From: Clostridiales bacterium UBA6114
GTDB lineage: Bacteria; Bacillota; Clostridia; Oscillospirales; Butyricicoccaceae
Direction of reading: 5' to 3'
DNA: 11,950 nt
Assembly (NCBI GenBank): GCA_002423435.1
Contig: DIWE01000003.1
Span: forward strand, 7,975 to 19,924
The position numbers were made by a program, and so were the translations under genes. The notes beneath the pieces were generated by a model. The model was given only the letters and a program-made list of their open reading frames with translations, had not been told where the DNA came from and did no database searches. Positions 1 to 6,290 of the stretch are shown here, one piece after another. Position 1 is the stretch's first letter. Each line of letters opens with the position of its first letter.

Positions 1-1285
1 CGATCTCATCCAGCAGGATCGTGCCCGTGTGCGCCATTTCAAAAAGCCCTTCCCGCCCGCCTTTTCTGGCGCCGGTAAACGCCCCTTCGTTATATCCGAA
101 CAGCTCGCTTTCCAAAAGGTTTTCCGGAATGGCCGCGCAGTTTACGGCGACAAACGCTTTTGACGCGCGTTTGCTGTAATTGTGAATCGACTGCGCGAGA
201 AACTCCTTCCCGACGCCGGTTTCCCCAAGGATCACGATCGATTCGTCGCTCAAGGCGAATTTCTTGGCCATTGAAAGAAGCCGTTTAAACTCCGGGTTGT
301 CGGTATGATATCCGTTGAACGTATTTTTGGCGACGAACCCTTTCTGGACAAGGACTTCCCGGCGGATGTCGCGTTCGGTCTTCTGGACGGAATGGACATC
401 GTCAATATATAGCAGAAAATTCGTGATAACGGCGGTGGAGCTGATCGGAATGACCTTGACGACGTACTGGTTGTTGTCAAGCCGGCAGATAATGTCCTGG
501 GTTTTGACCGTCATCAGGATATCGTCGACCAGATCGGCCGGCAGGATGCTGGAAATGCCCTGGCCGACGATGTCTTTCACGAAGCGGCCCAAGTGCTTCG
601 CCGCGCTGGGATTGCACTGGGAAACCACCCCTAAGCTATCGGTAAATATGATCCCGCTGTTTGAATTATTTAAGATGCTGGACAGCTGTACATTTTTTAA
701 GGTCTCGGTCTGGATGGAGACGGCCAGATCCGCGGCAATTCTTATGTAGTTTGCGAGCGATTCCTCCGCGTAGAGGAATACACTGCGCATCCCGACCTTC
801 TCAGCAAGCTCGCATACCATTCCGCTCCCGATGACGCATTTCCTGCCCTCGTTCTTATGCTTTAAGATAAGGTCCATAACCTCCTGGTCGGTTTTGGAAT
901 AAGGCTCGAGTATGATCTTTACGGTCAGAAGCTTTTCAATATGCTTTAATAACGAATAGTCCATCTGGAAAGGAATCAGCACCGGAGTTTCGTCATAAGC
1001 GACAGCCTTGCTCAAAGCCAGCAGGATATCGGCGATTCCGGGCTCTATGGTGATGATGGGTTTGTTGATTTTTTCCTTCAGTACCTGCGCGTTGTAGCCG
1101 CTGGACAAAAAAACGTCGAAGTTTTTCCAGTCCTTCGGCGGTGTTGTTTCATTGTGCATCAGAATTTCCCGGAACGTAAACTCCACGGGAAGGCTTGCCG
1201 CCTTTATTTCCTTAGCCAGGATTTTGCTTAAGCGCCCGATACTTAACACGCAAACGGAAGGCTTTATATCTCCACCCCTGACCAT
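1..1285 (-). CDS. Sigma-54-dependent transcriptional activator, PrpR_N type (partial, C-terminus beyond left edge)
   Basis: Translation from the ATG at 1283-1285 gives 428 residues before the window edge. Residues about 8-185 resemble the PrpR_N sensor domain (a propionate-regulator-like, periplasmic-binding-type fold), and about 200-300 look like a PAS domain. From about 325 a sigma-54 AAA+ domain begins, with Walker A GETGVGKE (354-361), the sigma-54 contact loop GAFTGA (401-406) and the start of Walker B (ILLDE, 423-427). The rest of the AAA+ domain and the Fis-type HTH are lost at the edge. Such proteins activate -24/-12 promoters by ATP hydrolysis in response to a small metabolite. The start is uncertain: no Shine-Dalgarno precedes this ATG, and a purine-rich AGGGGTGGAG lies just inside the gene. 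It follows the permease gene in the same direction but has its own promoter and is separated by a terminator. I found no good -24/-12 promoter in the window, so its targets may lie to the left. Confidence 0.93.
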   Translation of the reverse strand, partial: MVRGGDIKPSVCVLSIGRLSKILAKEIKAASLPVEFTFREILMHNETTPPKDWKNFDVFLSSGYNAQVLKEKINKPIITIEPGIADILLALSKAVAYDETPVLIPFQMDYSLLKHIEKLLTVKIILEPYSKTDQEVMDLILKHKNEGRKCVIGSGMVCELAEKVGMRSVFLYAEESLANYIRIAADLAVSIQTETLKNVQLSSILNNSNSGIIFTDSLGVVSQCNPSAAKHLGRFVKDIVGQGISSILPADLVDDILMTVKTQDIICRLDNNQYVVKVIPISSTAVITNFLLYIDDVHSVQKTERDIRREVLVQKGFVAKNTFNGYHTDNPEFKRLLSMAKKFALSDESIVILGETGVGKEFLAQSIHNYSKRASKAFVAVNCAAIPENLLESELFGYNEGAFTGARKGGREGLFEMAHTGTILLDEI

Positions 1286-1299
1286 GTATTCTGTTAATC

Positions 1300-1328
1300 A
1301 TTATAGCGTTATGTTGCAACATATGCAA
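1300..1328 (-). promoter_or_regulatory. Sigma-70-type promoter of the sigma-54 regulator gene
   Basis: Read on the minus strand, TTGCAT (1323-1328) is followed after 17 bp by a perfect TATAAT (1300-1305). The predicted transcript start is near 1293, leaving a leader of only about 8 nt before the ATG at 1285. That fits the absence of a ribosome binding site, or else means translation starts further in. The promoter is buried in the palindrome at 1305-1337. Confidence 0.6.
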
Positions 1329-1337
1329 CATAACGCT
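1305..1337. promoter_or_regulatory. 33-bp palindrome over the regulator promoter (operator candidate)
   Basis: The arms AGCGTTATGTTGCA (1305-1318) and TGCAACATAACGCT (1324-1337) are perfect 14-bp inverted repeats with a 5-nt centre (ACATA). They cover the -35 box and spacer of the regulator's promoter and touch the -10 box. No T-tract follows, so a protein-binding site is likelier than a terminator. Sigma-54 activators often bind such dyads and repress their own gene while activating a neighbour; that role here is inference. Confidence 0.7.
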
Positions 1338-1362
1338 GTGGCCGGATGGAATCCCCAAACAG

Positions 1363-1407
1363 AAAAACAGGGGCTGTAGCATATCAGGAAAATTGCTACA
1401 GTCCCTG
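1363..1407 (-). terminator. Intrinsic terminator after the permease gene
   Basis: The arms CAGGGGCTGTAGCA (1368-1381) and TGCTACAGTCCCTG (1394-1407) pair over 14 positions with one G-U. On the minus strand the hairpin is followed by a T5 run (1363-1367). It lies 29 bp after the permease stop codon and separates the dehydratase-permease transcript from the sigma-54 regulator gene. Confidence 0.85.
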
Positions 1408-1435
1408 TTCGTTATGTAAAGGTAAAAAGGCAGCT

Positions 1436-2872
1436 TTAGGAAAGGGTGCCGAATCCGGGCCAGAGGAGGTACATCAGATAGCCAAGGAGGATAACGGACA
1501 GCAGGCAGAAGGGAACCGTCTTGATGCCCATTTTTGTCATCTTCTTCAGGTCAACACCATAGCCGCCGACCATAGCGGGACCGGCACCGGAAGAAGGCAG
1601 GCAGATGGAGATGTTGCCGGCTGCGTTGGAAAGGAATACGAAAGGAACCGGGTTCATGCCCAGACTGTACATGGTGGTGATCACAATAGGCTGTACCAAA
1701 GCCATGGAGCCTGTAATCGTCATGATATTGCTAAAGAAGCACGCCATAAGCGAGAAGACAACAACCGCTATGAACGGATGGATACCCGCAATAGGAGACA
1801 GGGCGTCGGCTACGATCTGACCTACACCGCTGCTGTTCATGATATCCCCCAAAGCGGTGCCGCCGGCAATCAGGAAGAATACGCCCCATTTGATCTTAGG
1901 CTGCGCGAAGTCCCAAGTAAGCAGGCGCTCGCTCTTCGAGCCCGGCAACACAAAGGTAAGCAGAGCGGCGATCAGGAAGATGTAGTTTGCCGTCAGGGTA
2001 GGCAGCGCTTCCTGGAACAGAGGACGGGCGAGAGAAAGAATAAATGCGGAAAGAAAGAGAACGAGACTCGTGATTTCTCCGCGATTCATTTTTCCGAGCT
2101 TGCTCAATTCGGCCTGCAGGACTTCCTTTGTGCCGGGGAGATCTTTGTATTCGAATTTTGTCGTGAGAAGAAGGAGCAGCATGGGGGCGGCCACAAAGAA
2201 GACCAGAGGGATGCAGCGGACGATCCAGTCTATGTACATAAACTCGCGCATGATAACCATTTCTTCAATATATTTGATGGCTACGAGATTCATGGCGCCT
2301 CCCAGCGGGGTGCCAAAGCCGACGTTGGAGCCCCATGCGACTGCCAGAAGGGCTGCCGTTGCGTAGTTGCTGTCTTTAATCTTTGCTTCTTCGATGTTGA
2401 CAGCCTTGATTGTCGTCATAACGATCGGAAACAAAACCGCGGCAACGACGGCGTTCGCAATCATCGAACTGAGGGTAACCGAAAGAATAAACCACATTGT
2501 AACGAGTTTGCGCGGGTTGTTGCCGACCTTCATCATGATCATCATACTCAAGCGTCTGTCAAAGCCCCATTTTGTCCAGGCCAAAGTCATGATGTTGGCG
2601 GAAAGCAGCAAAACAACGGTTGCATTAAAATACTGCGCAAGCACATTGGGCGTTTTTGCGATATTGAATATCTGCGCGGCAAAAATCGGGAGCAGTGCTG
2701 TTACAGTAGGGGATACCGGCTGCATAATCCACCAGAGGAGCATCCACAGCAGCAGGCCGATTGCGCCGCGGGCCACGTACTCTATGCCGCCAATGGGTAT
2801 AGAAACAAATAAAATGAAAACAGCCGGGCCAATCAAGGTCTTACAAACTTCGTTCACTTTTGAATTCGCCAT
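1436..2872 (-). CDS. DASS/SLC13-family anion permease
   Basis: This 478-residue membrane protein has about a dozen hydrophobic segments. Its layout matches the divalent anion:Na+ symporter family: an N-terminal WMLLWWIMQPVSPTVTALLP segment, SNVGFGTPLGGAMN (182-195), a central GGTALGDIMNSSGVG (337-351) and a C-terminal SNAAGNISICLPSSGAG (415-431). Family members import dicarboxylates, tartrate, citrate or related acids. The two repeat-related SNT motifs, which line the Na+ and carboxylate site in characterised members, read ANA (139-141) and SNI (381-383). Coupling or substrate may therefore differ from the succinate carriers. The start is supported by AAGGGGG 8 nt upstream. The gene lies 47 bp after the dehydratase in the same direction with no terminator between, so the two are very probably one operon and the substrate is probably what the dehydratase acts on. 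Confidence 0.93.
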   Translation of the reverse strand: MANSKVNEVCKTLIGPAVFILFVSIPIGGIEYVARGAIGLLLWMLLWWIMQPVSPTVTALLPIFAAQIFNIAKTPNVLAQYFNATVVLLLSANIMTLAWTKWGFDRRLSMMIMMKVGNNPRKLVTMWFILSVTLSSMIANAVVAAVLFPIVMTTIKAVNIEEAKIKDSNYATAALLAVAWGSNVGFGTPLGGAMNLVAIKYIEEMVIMREFMYIDWIVRCIPLVFFVAAPMLLLLLTTKFEYKDLPGTKEVLQAELSKLGKMNRGEITSLVLFLSAFILSLARPLFQEALPTLTANYIFLIAALLTFVLPGSKSERLLTWDFAQPKIKWGVFFLIAGGTALGDIMNSSGVGQIVADALSPIAGIHPFIAVVVFSLMACFFSNIMTITGSMALVQPIVITTMYSLGMNPVPFVFLSNAAGNISICLPSSGAGPAMVGGYGVDLKKMTKMGIKTVPFCLLSVILLGYLMYLLWPGFGTLS

Positions 2873-2919
2873 AGTAACAACCCCCTTATTCTTCTTATGT
2901 TTTGAAGGAAGGATATGCG

Positions 2920-4047
2920 TTACGCGCCAAGCATATTGAGACGCAGCGGGATTGCCTTCTCATAGGGATGCTCTTTGAGCATATCCAGATTGAGGTTTAC
3001 CCCCAGACCAGGGCCTTCCGGAACGGGGAAACAGCCATTTTCCACGTCAAAATACCGGTCGGAGAACGCGCGCAGCCAAGGCGCTTCAGCCGGATGATAT
3101 TCCAGGTGCAAAAAGTTTTTCATGGCGGCCGCAGTATGCAGGCTGGCGGCGCAGGTAATCACGCTGCACATATTGTGCGGAGAGATCAGCACGTCGTAGG
3201 TCTCTAAGACGGCGGACATCTTCATCATGCCGGTCACGCCGCCTACATAGCGGATATCAGGCATATAAACATCCATACAGTTATTCTGGAGAAGCGGCAG
3301 AATCTCCCCGGCGCCGGTCTGCATCTCGCCGCCGGCGATGGGGATGCCGCATCTGTTGCGCAACTCGCGGATGAGTTCGGGTTTCTTTTCGGGAATTGGG
3401 GTCTCGAACCAGAATGGACGATAAGGACGAATACGGTCGGCGATATAGGCGGCCGTATTCATATCCAAACGCCAGTGGGCGTCAATGCCGATCTCGACAT
3501 CGTCGCCGGCGGCTTCACGCATAGCGATAAACCGTTCGCAACCCATGTCGATCAGCTTTCTCTGGTTGGACAGAGGGGTTCTCCAGGAAACGCCGTCAAA
3601 CGGATGGCATTTCATGGCTTTATTGCCTTCCGCCACAAGGCCGGCAGCAAACTTACCGAAACCCTCGGGGGTACGGTCGCGGATACTGCGATTGAAGGAT
3701 GCATAGACAGGGACCTCGGTGCGGATCGCGCCGCCCAACAGCTGGTATAGCGGGACGTCAAGGGCCTTACCCTTTAAGTCCCACATGGCGATATCGATGC
3801 CCGAGGCGGCTGCCGCCGTGATCAACCCGCCGCCTCCGGCGGCGGGAGAGATCTTATCTTTGAGCACGTCCTTGCCGATTAGCTTTTCACCCATGTTATT
3901 GATTGCCGCCGCGACCTCGAATTCAAGTCCGTCCAGCGTTGCGTCGCCGAAGCCCGTTACGCCTTGGTCGGTCTCGGCAATTACAAAAATGTAATTGGAG
4001 TAAACCGAAGCATGCACGACTTCTGCGCGAATATTTGTGATTTTCAT
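2920..4047 (-). CDS. Enolase-superfamily (mandelate racemase-like) sugar-acid dehydratase
   Basis: The protein is 375 residues long, the usual length. An N-terminal capping domain (about 1-115) is followed by a (beta/alpha)7-beta barrel. Metal ligands are D189 (IGIDAHW), E215 (WFETP) and E241 (GGEMQTG). D264 (MPDIRYVGG) and H291 (ISPHN) match the barrel-end motifs, and K146-x-H148 occupies the strand-2 position. H191, two residues after the first ligand, together with H291, and the spacing D189/H191/E215/E241/H291, agree with my memory of D-galactonate dehydratase (D183/H185/E209/E235/H285), a constant offset of six. The family abstracts the proton alpha to a carboxylate and eliminates water, giving a 2-keto-3-deoxy acid in the cytoplasm. 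Overall similarity to that enzyme is limited, so the exact sugar acid is not assigned. The start has GGGAG 6 nt upstream. It is the first gene of the operon and is divergent from the GntR gene. Confidence 0.93.
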   Translation of the reverse strand: MKITNIRAEVVHASVYSNYIFVIAETDQGVTGFGDATLDGLEFEVAAAINNMGEKLIGKDVLKDKISPAAGGGGLITAAAASGIDIAMWDLKGKALDVPLYQLLGGAIRTEVPVYASFNRSIRDRTPEGFGKFAAGLVAEGNKAMKCHPFDGVSWRTPLSNQRKLIDMGCERFIAMREAAGDDVEIGIDAHWRLDMNTAAYIADRIRPYRPFWFETPIPEKKPELIRELRNRCGIPIAGGEMQTGAGEILPLLQNNCMDVYMPDIRYVGGVTGMMKMSAVLETYDVLISPHNMCSVITCAASLHTAAAMKNFLHLEYHPAEAPWLRAFSDRYFDVENGCFPVPEGPGLGVNLNLDMLKEHPYEKAIPLRLNMLGA

Positions 4048-4108
4048 AAACGACTCCCTTTGCGTAGGATGATTTAGGATTGCGCTGCTTTTTCGATAAC
4101 TTTTAAGT

Positions 4109-4124
4109 AAATAGTTAACTATCT
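4109..4124. promoter_or_regulatory. Operator-like motif O1 (AAATAGNNAACTATNT)
   Basis: The sequence AAATAGTTAACTATCT contains the perfect 12-bp palindrome ATAGTTAACTAT. It begins 5 bp downstream of the -10 box of the dehydratase promoter, over the expected transcription start, a classic repressing position. A second copy of the 16-bp pattern lies at 4191-4206. It is probably the site of the adjacent GntR/FCD protein (inference). Confidence 0.65.
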
Positions 4125-4129
4125 CTAAA

Positions 4130-4158
4130 ATAATATTTTATTTTGCCCATCTTGTCAA
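4130..4158 (-). promoter_or_regulatory. Promoter of the dehydratase-permease operon
   Basis: On the minus strand a perfect TTGACA (4153-4158) is followed after 17 bp by TATTAT (4130-4135). This is one of the strongest sigma-70-type promoters in the window. Strong intrinsic activity with an operator at the start site suggests control by repression and relief, not activation by sigma-54. Confidence 0.8.
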
Positions 4159-4190
4159 GTATAAATTTATATCAAAGTCAACTTCTGACT

Positions 4191-4206
4191 AAATAGACAA
4201 CTATTT
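4191..4206. promoter_or_regulatory. Operator-like motif O2 (AAATAGNNAACTATNT)
   Basis: The sequence AAATAGACAACTATTT is an inverted repeat with 6-bp arms (AAATAG/CTATTT) and matches O1 at 14 of 16 positions. It starts 82 bp from O1, roughly eight helical turns, so looping between the two sites is possible. It lies upstream of both the dehydratase promoter and the candidate gntR promoter and could serve either. Confidence 0.6.
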
Positions 4207-4278
4207 TGCTCGCTATTTGTAAAATGTTATCATAAAATCTTTTCTCCTTCCCTTTGTTCACACGCTTATCCCTTTGTA

Positions 4279-4307
4279 TTGCTAAGTTTGCGCGGATATG
4301 GTAATAT
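4279..4307 (+). promoter_or_regulatory. Candidate promoter of the GntR/FCD regulator gene
   Basis: TTGCTA (4279-4284) and TAATAT (4302-4307) are 17 bp apart, each matching the consensus at 4 of 6 positions. Transcription would begin near 4314, giving a leader of about 46 nt before the ATG at 4360. The in-frame TTG at 4279 falls inside the -35 box, which argues against using it as a start codon. Confidence 0.45.
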
Positions 4308-4359
4308 ATTTAGTTGTAATGACGTTATAATTAAAGTTATCAGAAAAAGGATATATCCG

Positions 4360-5058
4360 ATGGCAGTAAATAATAATCAGATTCGCGATAAGATCTACAA
4401 CGATCTGCGCAGTCAAATTTTTAATAATGAACTTCAATATGGGGATCGGCTGGTGGAAAGCCAGATCGCCGAATTCTATCATGTCAACAAAGCGCATGTC
4501 AGAGAGGTCCTGCTGCTTTTACAGGCAGACGATCTGGTAGAGCACATTCCCATGAAGGGCTTTGTGGTCCTGGGGATCAGCCGCGAGGATCTGCTGGAGA
4601 TCGCAAAAATCCGTGAAATGCTGGAAAGCGCCATTTTCGAAGACTTTCTGGCTAACGCCAGCGATGAGGATCTGGAGGAGGGAAAGCGGCTTACCAAGCG
4701 GAAAATCGCCTTTTTGGAGGCTGGCTTGAAGGAGGATGCTTTTAAAGAGACCTGCGCTTTCTTCACAAAGGTGTATGAATGCACCTCGTATCACCACATG
4801 GTGACCATGCTGCGCCGGTATCGGGATTACATCGACTTCATGATTACCCAGGCGTTCGACCTGCCCGACGACGTGACCAAGACAATCAAAAACTCCAATT
4901 TCCTTTATGAGGTGCTGGATAAGCGAGATTACCAGATGGCCCAGGAGTGGATTCACATCCGGTACGTCAATATCGTTTACAAGATCAGTCAATCTCCGGC
5001 GCGTTACCCGTCCAATTGTGAAAGACAAATCTATCGCTCCGGCAAAAAGGGCAAATAG
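4360..5058 (+). CDS. GntR-family transcriptional regulator with FCD domain
   Basis: From the ATG at 4360 (AAAAAGG lies 9 nt upstream) the protein has 232 residues, normal for the FadR/VanR subfamily. Residues about 8-72 form the GntR winged helix-turn-helix (IYNDLRSQIFNNELQYGDRL, then IAEFYHVNKAHVREVL, then the wing MKGFVV). Residues about 78-205 fit the all-helical FCD ligand domain. H146 (in YHHMVTM) and H199 (EWIHIRYV) could be metal-site residues, but the usual FH pair reads FF (134-135), so the metal site may be incomplete. Such proteins are usually repressors released by an organic acid or sugar acid. Its divergent position and the paired inverted repeats between the genes point to control of the dehydratase-permease operon and perhaps of itself. 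Confidence 0.92.
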   Translation: MAVNNNQIRDKIYNDLRSQIFNNELQYGDRLVESQIAEFYHVNKAHVREVLLLLQADDLVEHIPMKGFVVLGISREDLLEIAKIREMLESAIFEDFLANASDEDLEEGKRLTKRKIAFLEAGLKEDAFKETCAFFTKVYECTSYHHMVTMLRRYRDYIDFMITQAFDLPDDVTKTIKNSNFLYEVLDKRDYQMAQEWIHIRYVNIVYKISQSPARYPSNCERQIYRSGKKGK

Positions 5059-5070
5059 ACTACTTTATGC

Positions 5071-5120
5071 AAAAAATCCATCCATCCGCGCACCAGGACG
5101 CGCGGATGGATGGATTTTTT
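5071..5120. terminator. Bidirectional terminator with a perfect 21-bp stem
   Basis: The arms at 5071-5091 and 5100-5120 are exact inverted repeats around the loop ACCAGGAC. A6 opens the left arm and T6 closes the right, so either strand yields a GC-rich hairpin ending in a U-tract. It lies between the convergent gntR (ending 5058) and the TauE-family gene (ending 5163) and can stop both. Confidence 0.93.
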
Positions 5121-5162
5121 GTGATTGTGAACGGGTCGCGTACCTCTGTTATTTGCTAGGTA

Positions 5163-5963
5163 TCACACCTGTGAAAATACGCCGGAGTATAGCAGTACGT
5201 TATACGCGCTGATTGCGATGATCACAAGCATTAATACGATAAACAGCTTATCTACCATTTTGTTGTCCATGCGCTTATAAATCACACGGCCCGCCATGCC
5301 CCCCGCAATACCGCCTGCTACCATCAGCACAAGGCTGAAAAGATCAAACTGGGGCACTGTATGTGTCACAATCGTGGCAAGGAAACTGGTAATTTGACTG
5401 ACCAGGATGATGTACAAAGAATTCTGGGCGGCGGTTTTGGTATCCATGGAAAAGAAAAAGAACAGCACCACCAGATTGATAGGTCCCCCGCCGATTCCCA
5501 AAAAGCTCGAAATAACGCCAAGCAGTAAGCCAATACTTACACAGGCGGGCATGCTGCGCGCCCGGTGTGTGGGAATATTATCCTTTTTCAACGTATATAC
5601 CAGTGTACCTACCGTAATCAGCAGCAGGCACCCCGCTTGGACAGCGCCTACGGTATTGGCGTTTGTAAACAGCGCCGTTACCCCTGTAAAAAGACTTTTG
5701 CCCGCCACACCGCCCAGCGCCGCCCCAAGGGACAGCGGCGTACCGGTTTTGATATTCACCGTGCTGTCGCGAGCAAGCAACGCCCTGCCCACAGAATAGC
5801 CGGACATTGCCAGCACCGTACATCCGGATAAAAAGTTGCCGCTGGATACGCTGGTAAGGTGAAGCAAATCCAGGGTGGGCTTGATGATCACCCCGCCGCC
5901 AATACCGCAGATCGCCCCCACAACGGAGGCCAGCAGGCTGACAAGAAAGAACAGAAATTGCAT
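5163..5963 (-). CDS. TauE/SafE-family (DUF81) membrane transporter
   Basis: This 266-residue protein is almost wholly hydrophobic, with about eight membrane segments. It has the two-fold repeat typical of the family: GIGGG at 20-24 and again at 156-160, each followed by a P-x-(L/N) helix start. Family members are proposed to export sulfite, sulfoacetate or other small anions, but most have no proven substrate. The start is supported by AGGGAG 8 nt upstream. It is transcribed alone, convergent with gntR, and no sulfur-metabolism gene is visible, so a substrate cannot be inferred from context. Its closeness to the sugar-acid locus may be coincidence, since the bidirectional terminator separates them. 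Confidence 0.92.
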   Translation of the reverse strand: MQFLFFLVSLLASVVGAICGIGGGVIIKPTLDLLHLTSVSSGNFLSGCTVLAMSGYSVGRALLARDSTVNIKTGTPLSLGAALGGVAGKSLFTGVTALFTNANTVGAVQAGCLLLITVGTLVYTLKKDNIPTHRARSMPACVSIGLLLGVISSFLGIGGGPINLVVLFFFFSMDTKTAAQNSLYIILVSQITSFLATIVTHTVPQFDLFSLVLMVAGGIAGGMAGRVIYKRMDNKMVDKLFIVLMLVIIAISAYNVLLYSGVFSQV

Positions 5964-6233
5964 TGTTTAAACTCCCTGACTATGTTTATCGTCCAATATG
6001 TCCCAGGTCATCCCTTATGTGCCTTTGTGGTTTATTCACTCCTGGAAGAGCGGCTGTTCATATCCGCGACGCTAAACAAATCGTCAAAGGTGCGTGATGA
6101 CTCGGTTGTTTTGCTACAGGCGGCTATGACGCGATGCGGCGCCACAACGGATAAAAATCTTGGGCCGTCTGTTTCGCATATGTTTCGGTTGCCGCCTACG
6201 GCGGCGAGAGACATGCGTTTTAATCCGCGGAGC
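5964..6233. other. Intergenic stretch with no convincing gene
   Basis: About 270 bp separate the TauE-family gene from the stem-loop after the aminotransferase gene. A 60-codon minus-strand ORF (6032-6214) and a plus-strand ORF across it have no Shine-Dalgarno and no recognisable motif. The promoter of the TauE-family gene should be here, but I see only a good -35 (TTGACG on the minus strand) without a matching -10. A small GCCGCC-TAC-GGCGGC hairpin sits at 6191-6205. It may be a leader region or decayed coding sequence. Confidence 0.5.
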
Positions 6234-6266
6234 GGGCTGCCCTAAAAGTGTTTTTTAGGGCAGCCC
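6234..6266. repeat. Perfect 14-bp stem-loop after the aminotransferase gene
   Basis: The arms GGGCTGCCCTAAAA (6234-6247) and TTTTAGGGCAGCCC (6253-6266) pair perfectly around a 5-nt loop, 25 bp after the aminotransferase stop. The GC pairs are at the base and AT pairs at the top, and no T-tract follows on the minus strand. It is therefore an unusual terminator, or an mRNA 3'-end stabilising hairpin. Confidence 0.7.
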
Positions 6267-6290
6267 CCGTTTAATCGGATATGCCCCGGT

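Noticed and set aside
1346..2812. A 488-codon plus-strand open frame opposite the permease gene
   Set aside because: It is rich in charged, Cys and His residues with no domain, while the minus strand gives a clear multi-pass DASS permease. It is an antisense shadow.
2885..2945. Possible sigma-54 promoter before the permease (TGGCGC followed by GCAT on the minus strand)
   Set aside because: The GG-to-GC spacing is 2 bp too short for a -24/-12 element and the TT of TTGC is missing.
4109..4206. The repeated AAATAG/CTAT elements as a CRISPR fragment or transposon ends
   Set aside because: There are only two copies, each a short palindrome, with no spacer array, no transposase and no target duplication.
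4279..4359. N-terminal extension of the GntR protein from a TTG at 4279
   Set aside because: The TTG overlaps the candidate -35 box, and the ATG at 4360 has a Shine-Dalgarno and gives the normal GntR start.
6060..6110. Possible TauE-family promoter with TTGACG on the minus strand
   Set aside because: No acceptable -10 box lies 16-18 bp downstream.
6032..6214. A possible 60-residue small protein upstream of the TauE-family gene
   Set aside because: It has no Shine-Dalgarno, no hydrophobic or domain pattern, and a random-looking composition. It is left as unassigned sequence.
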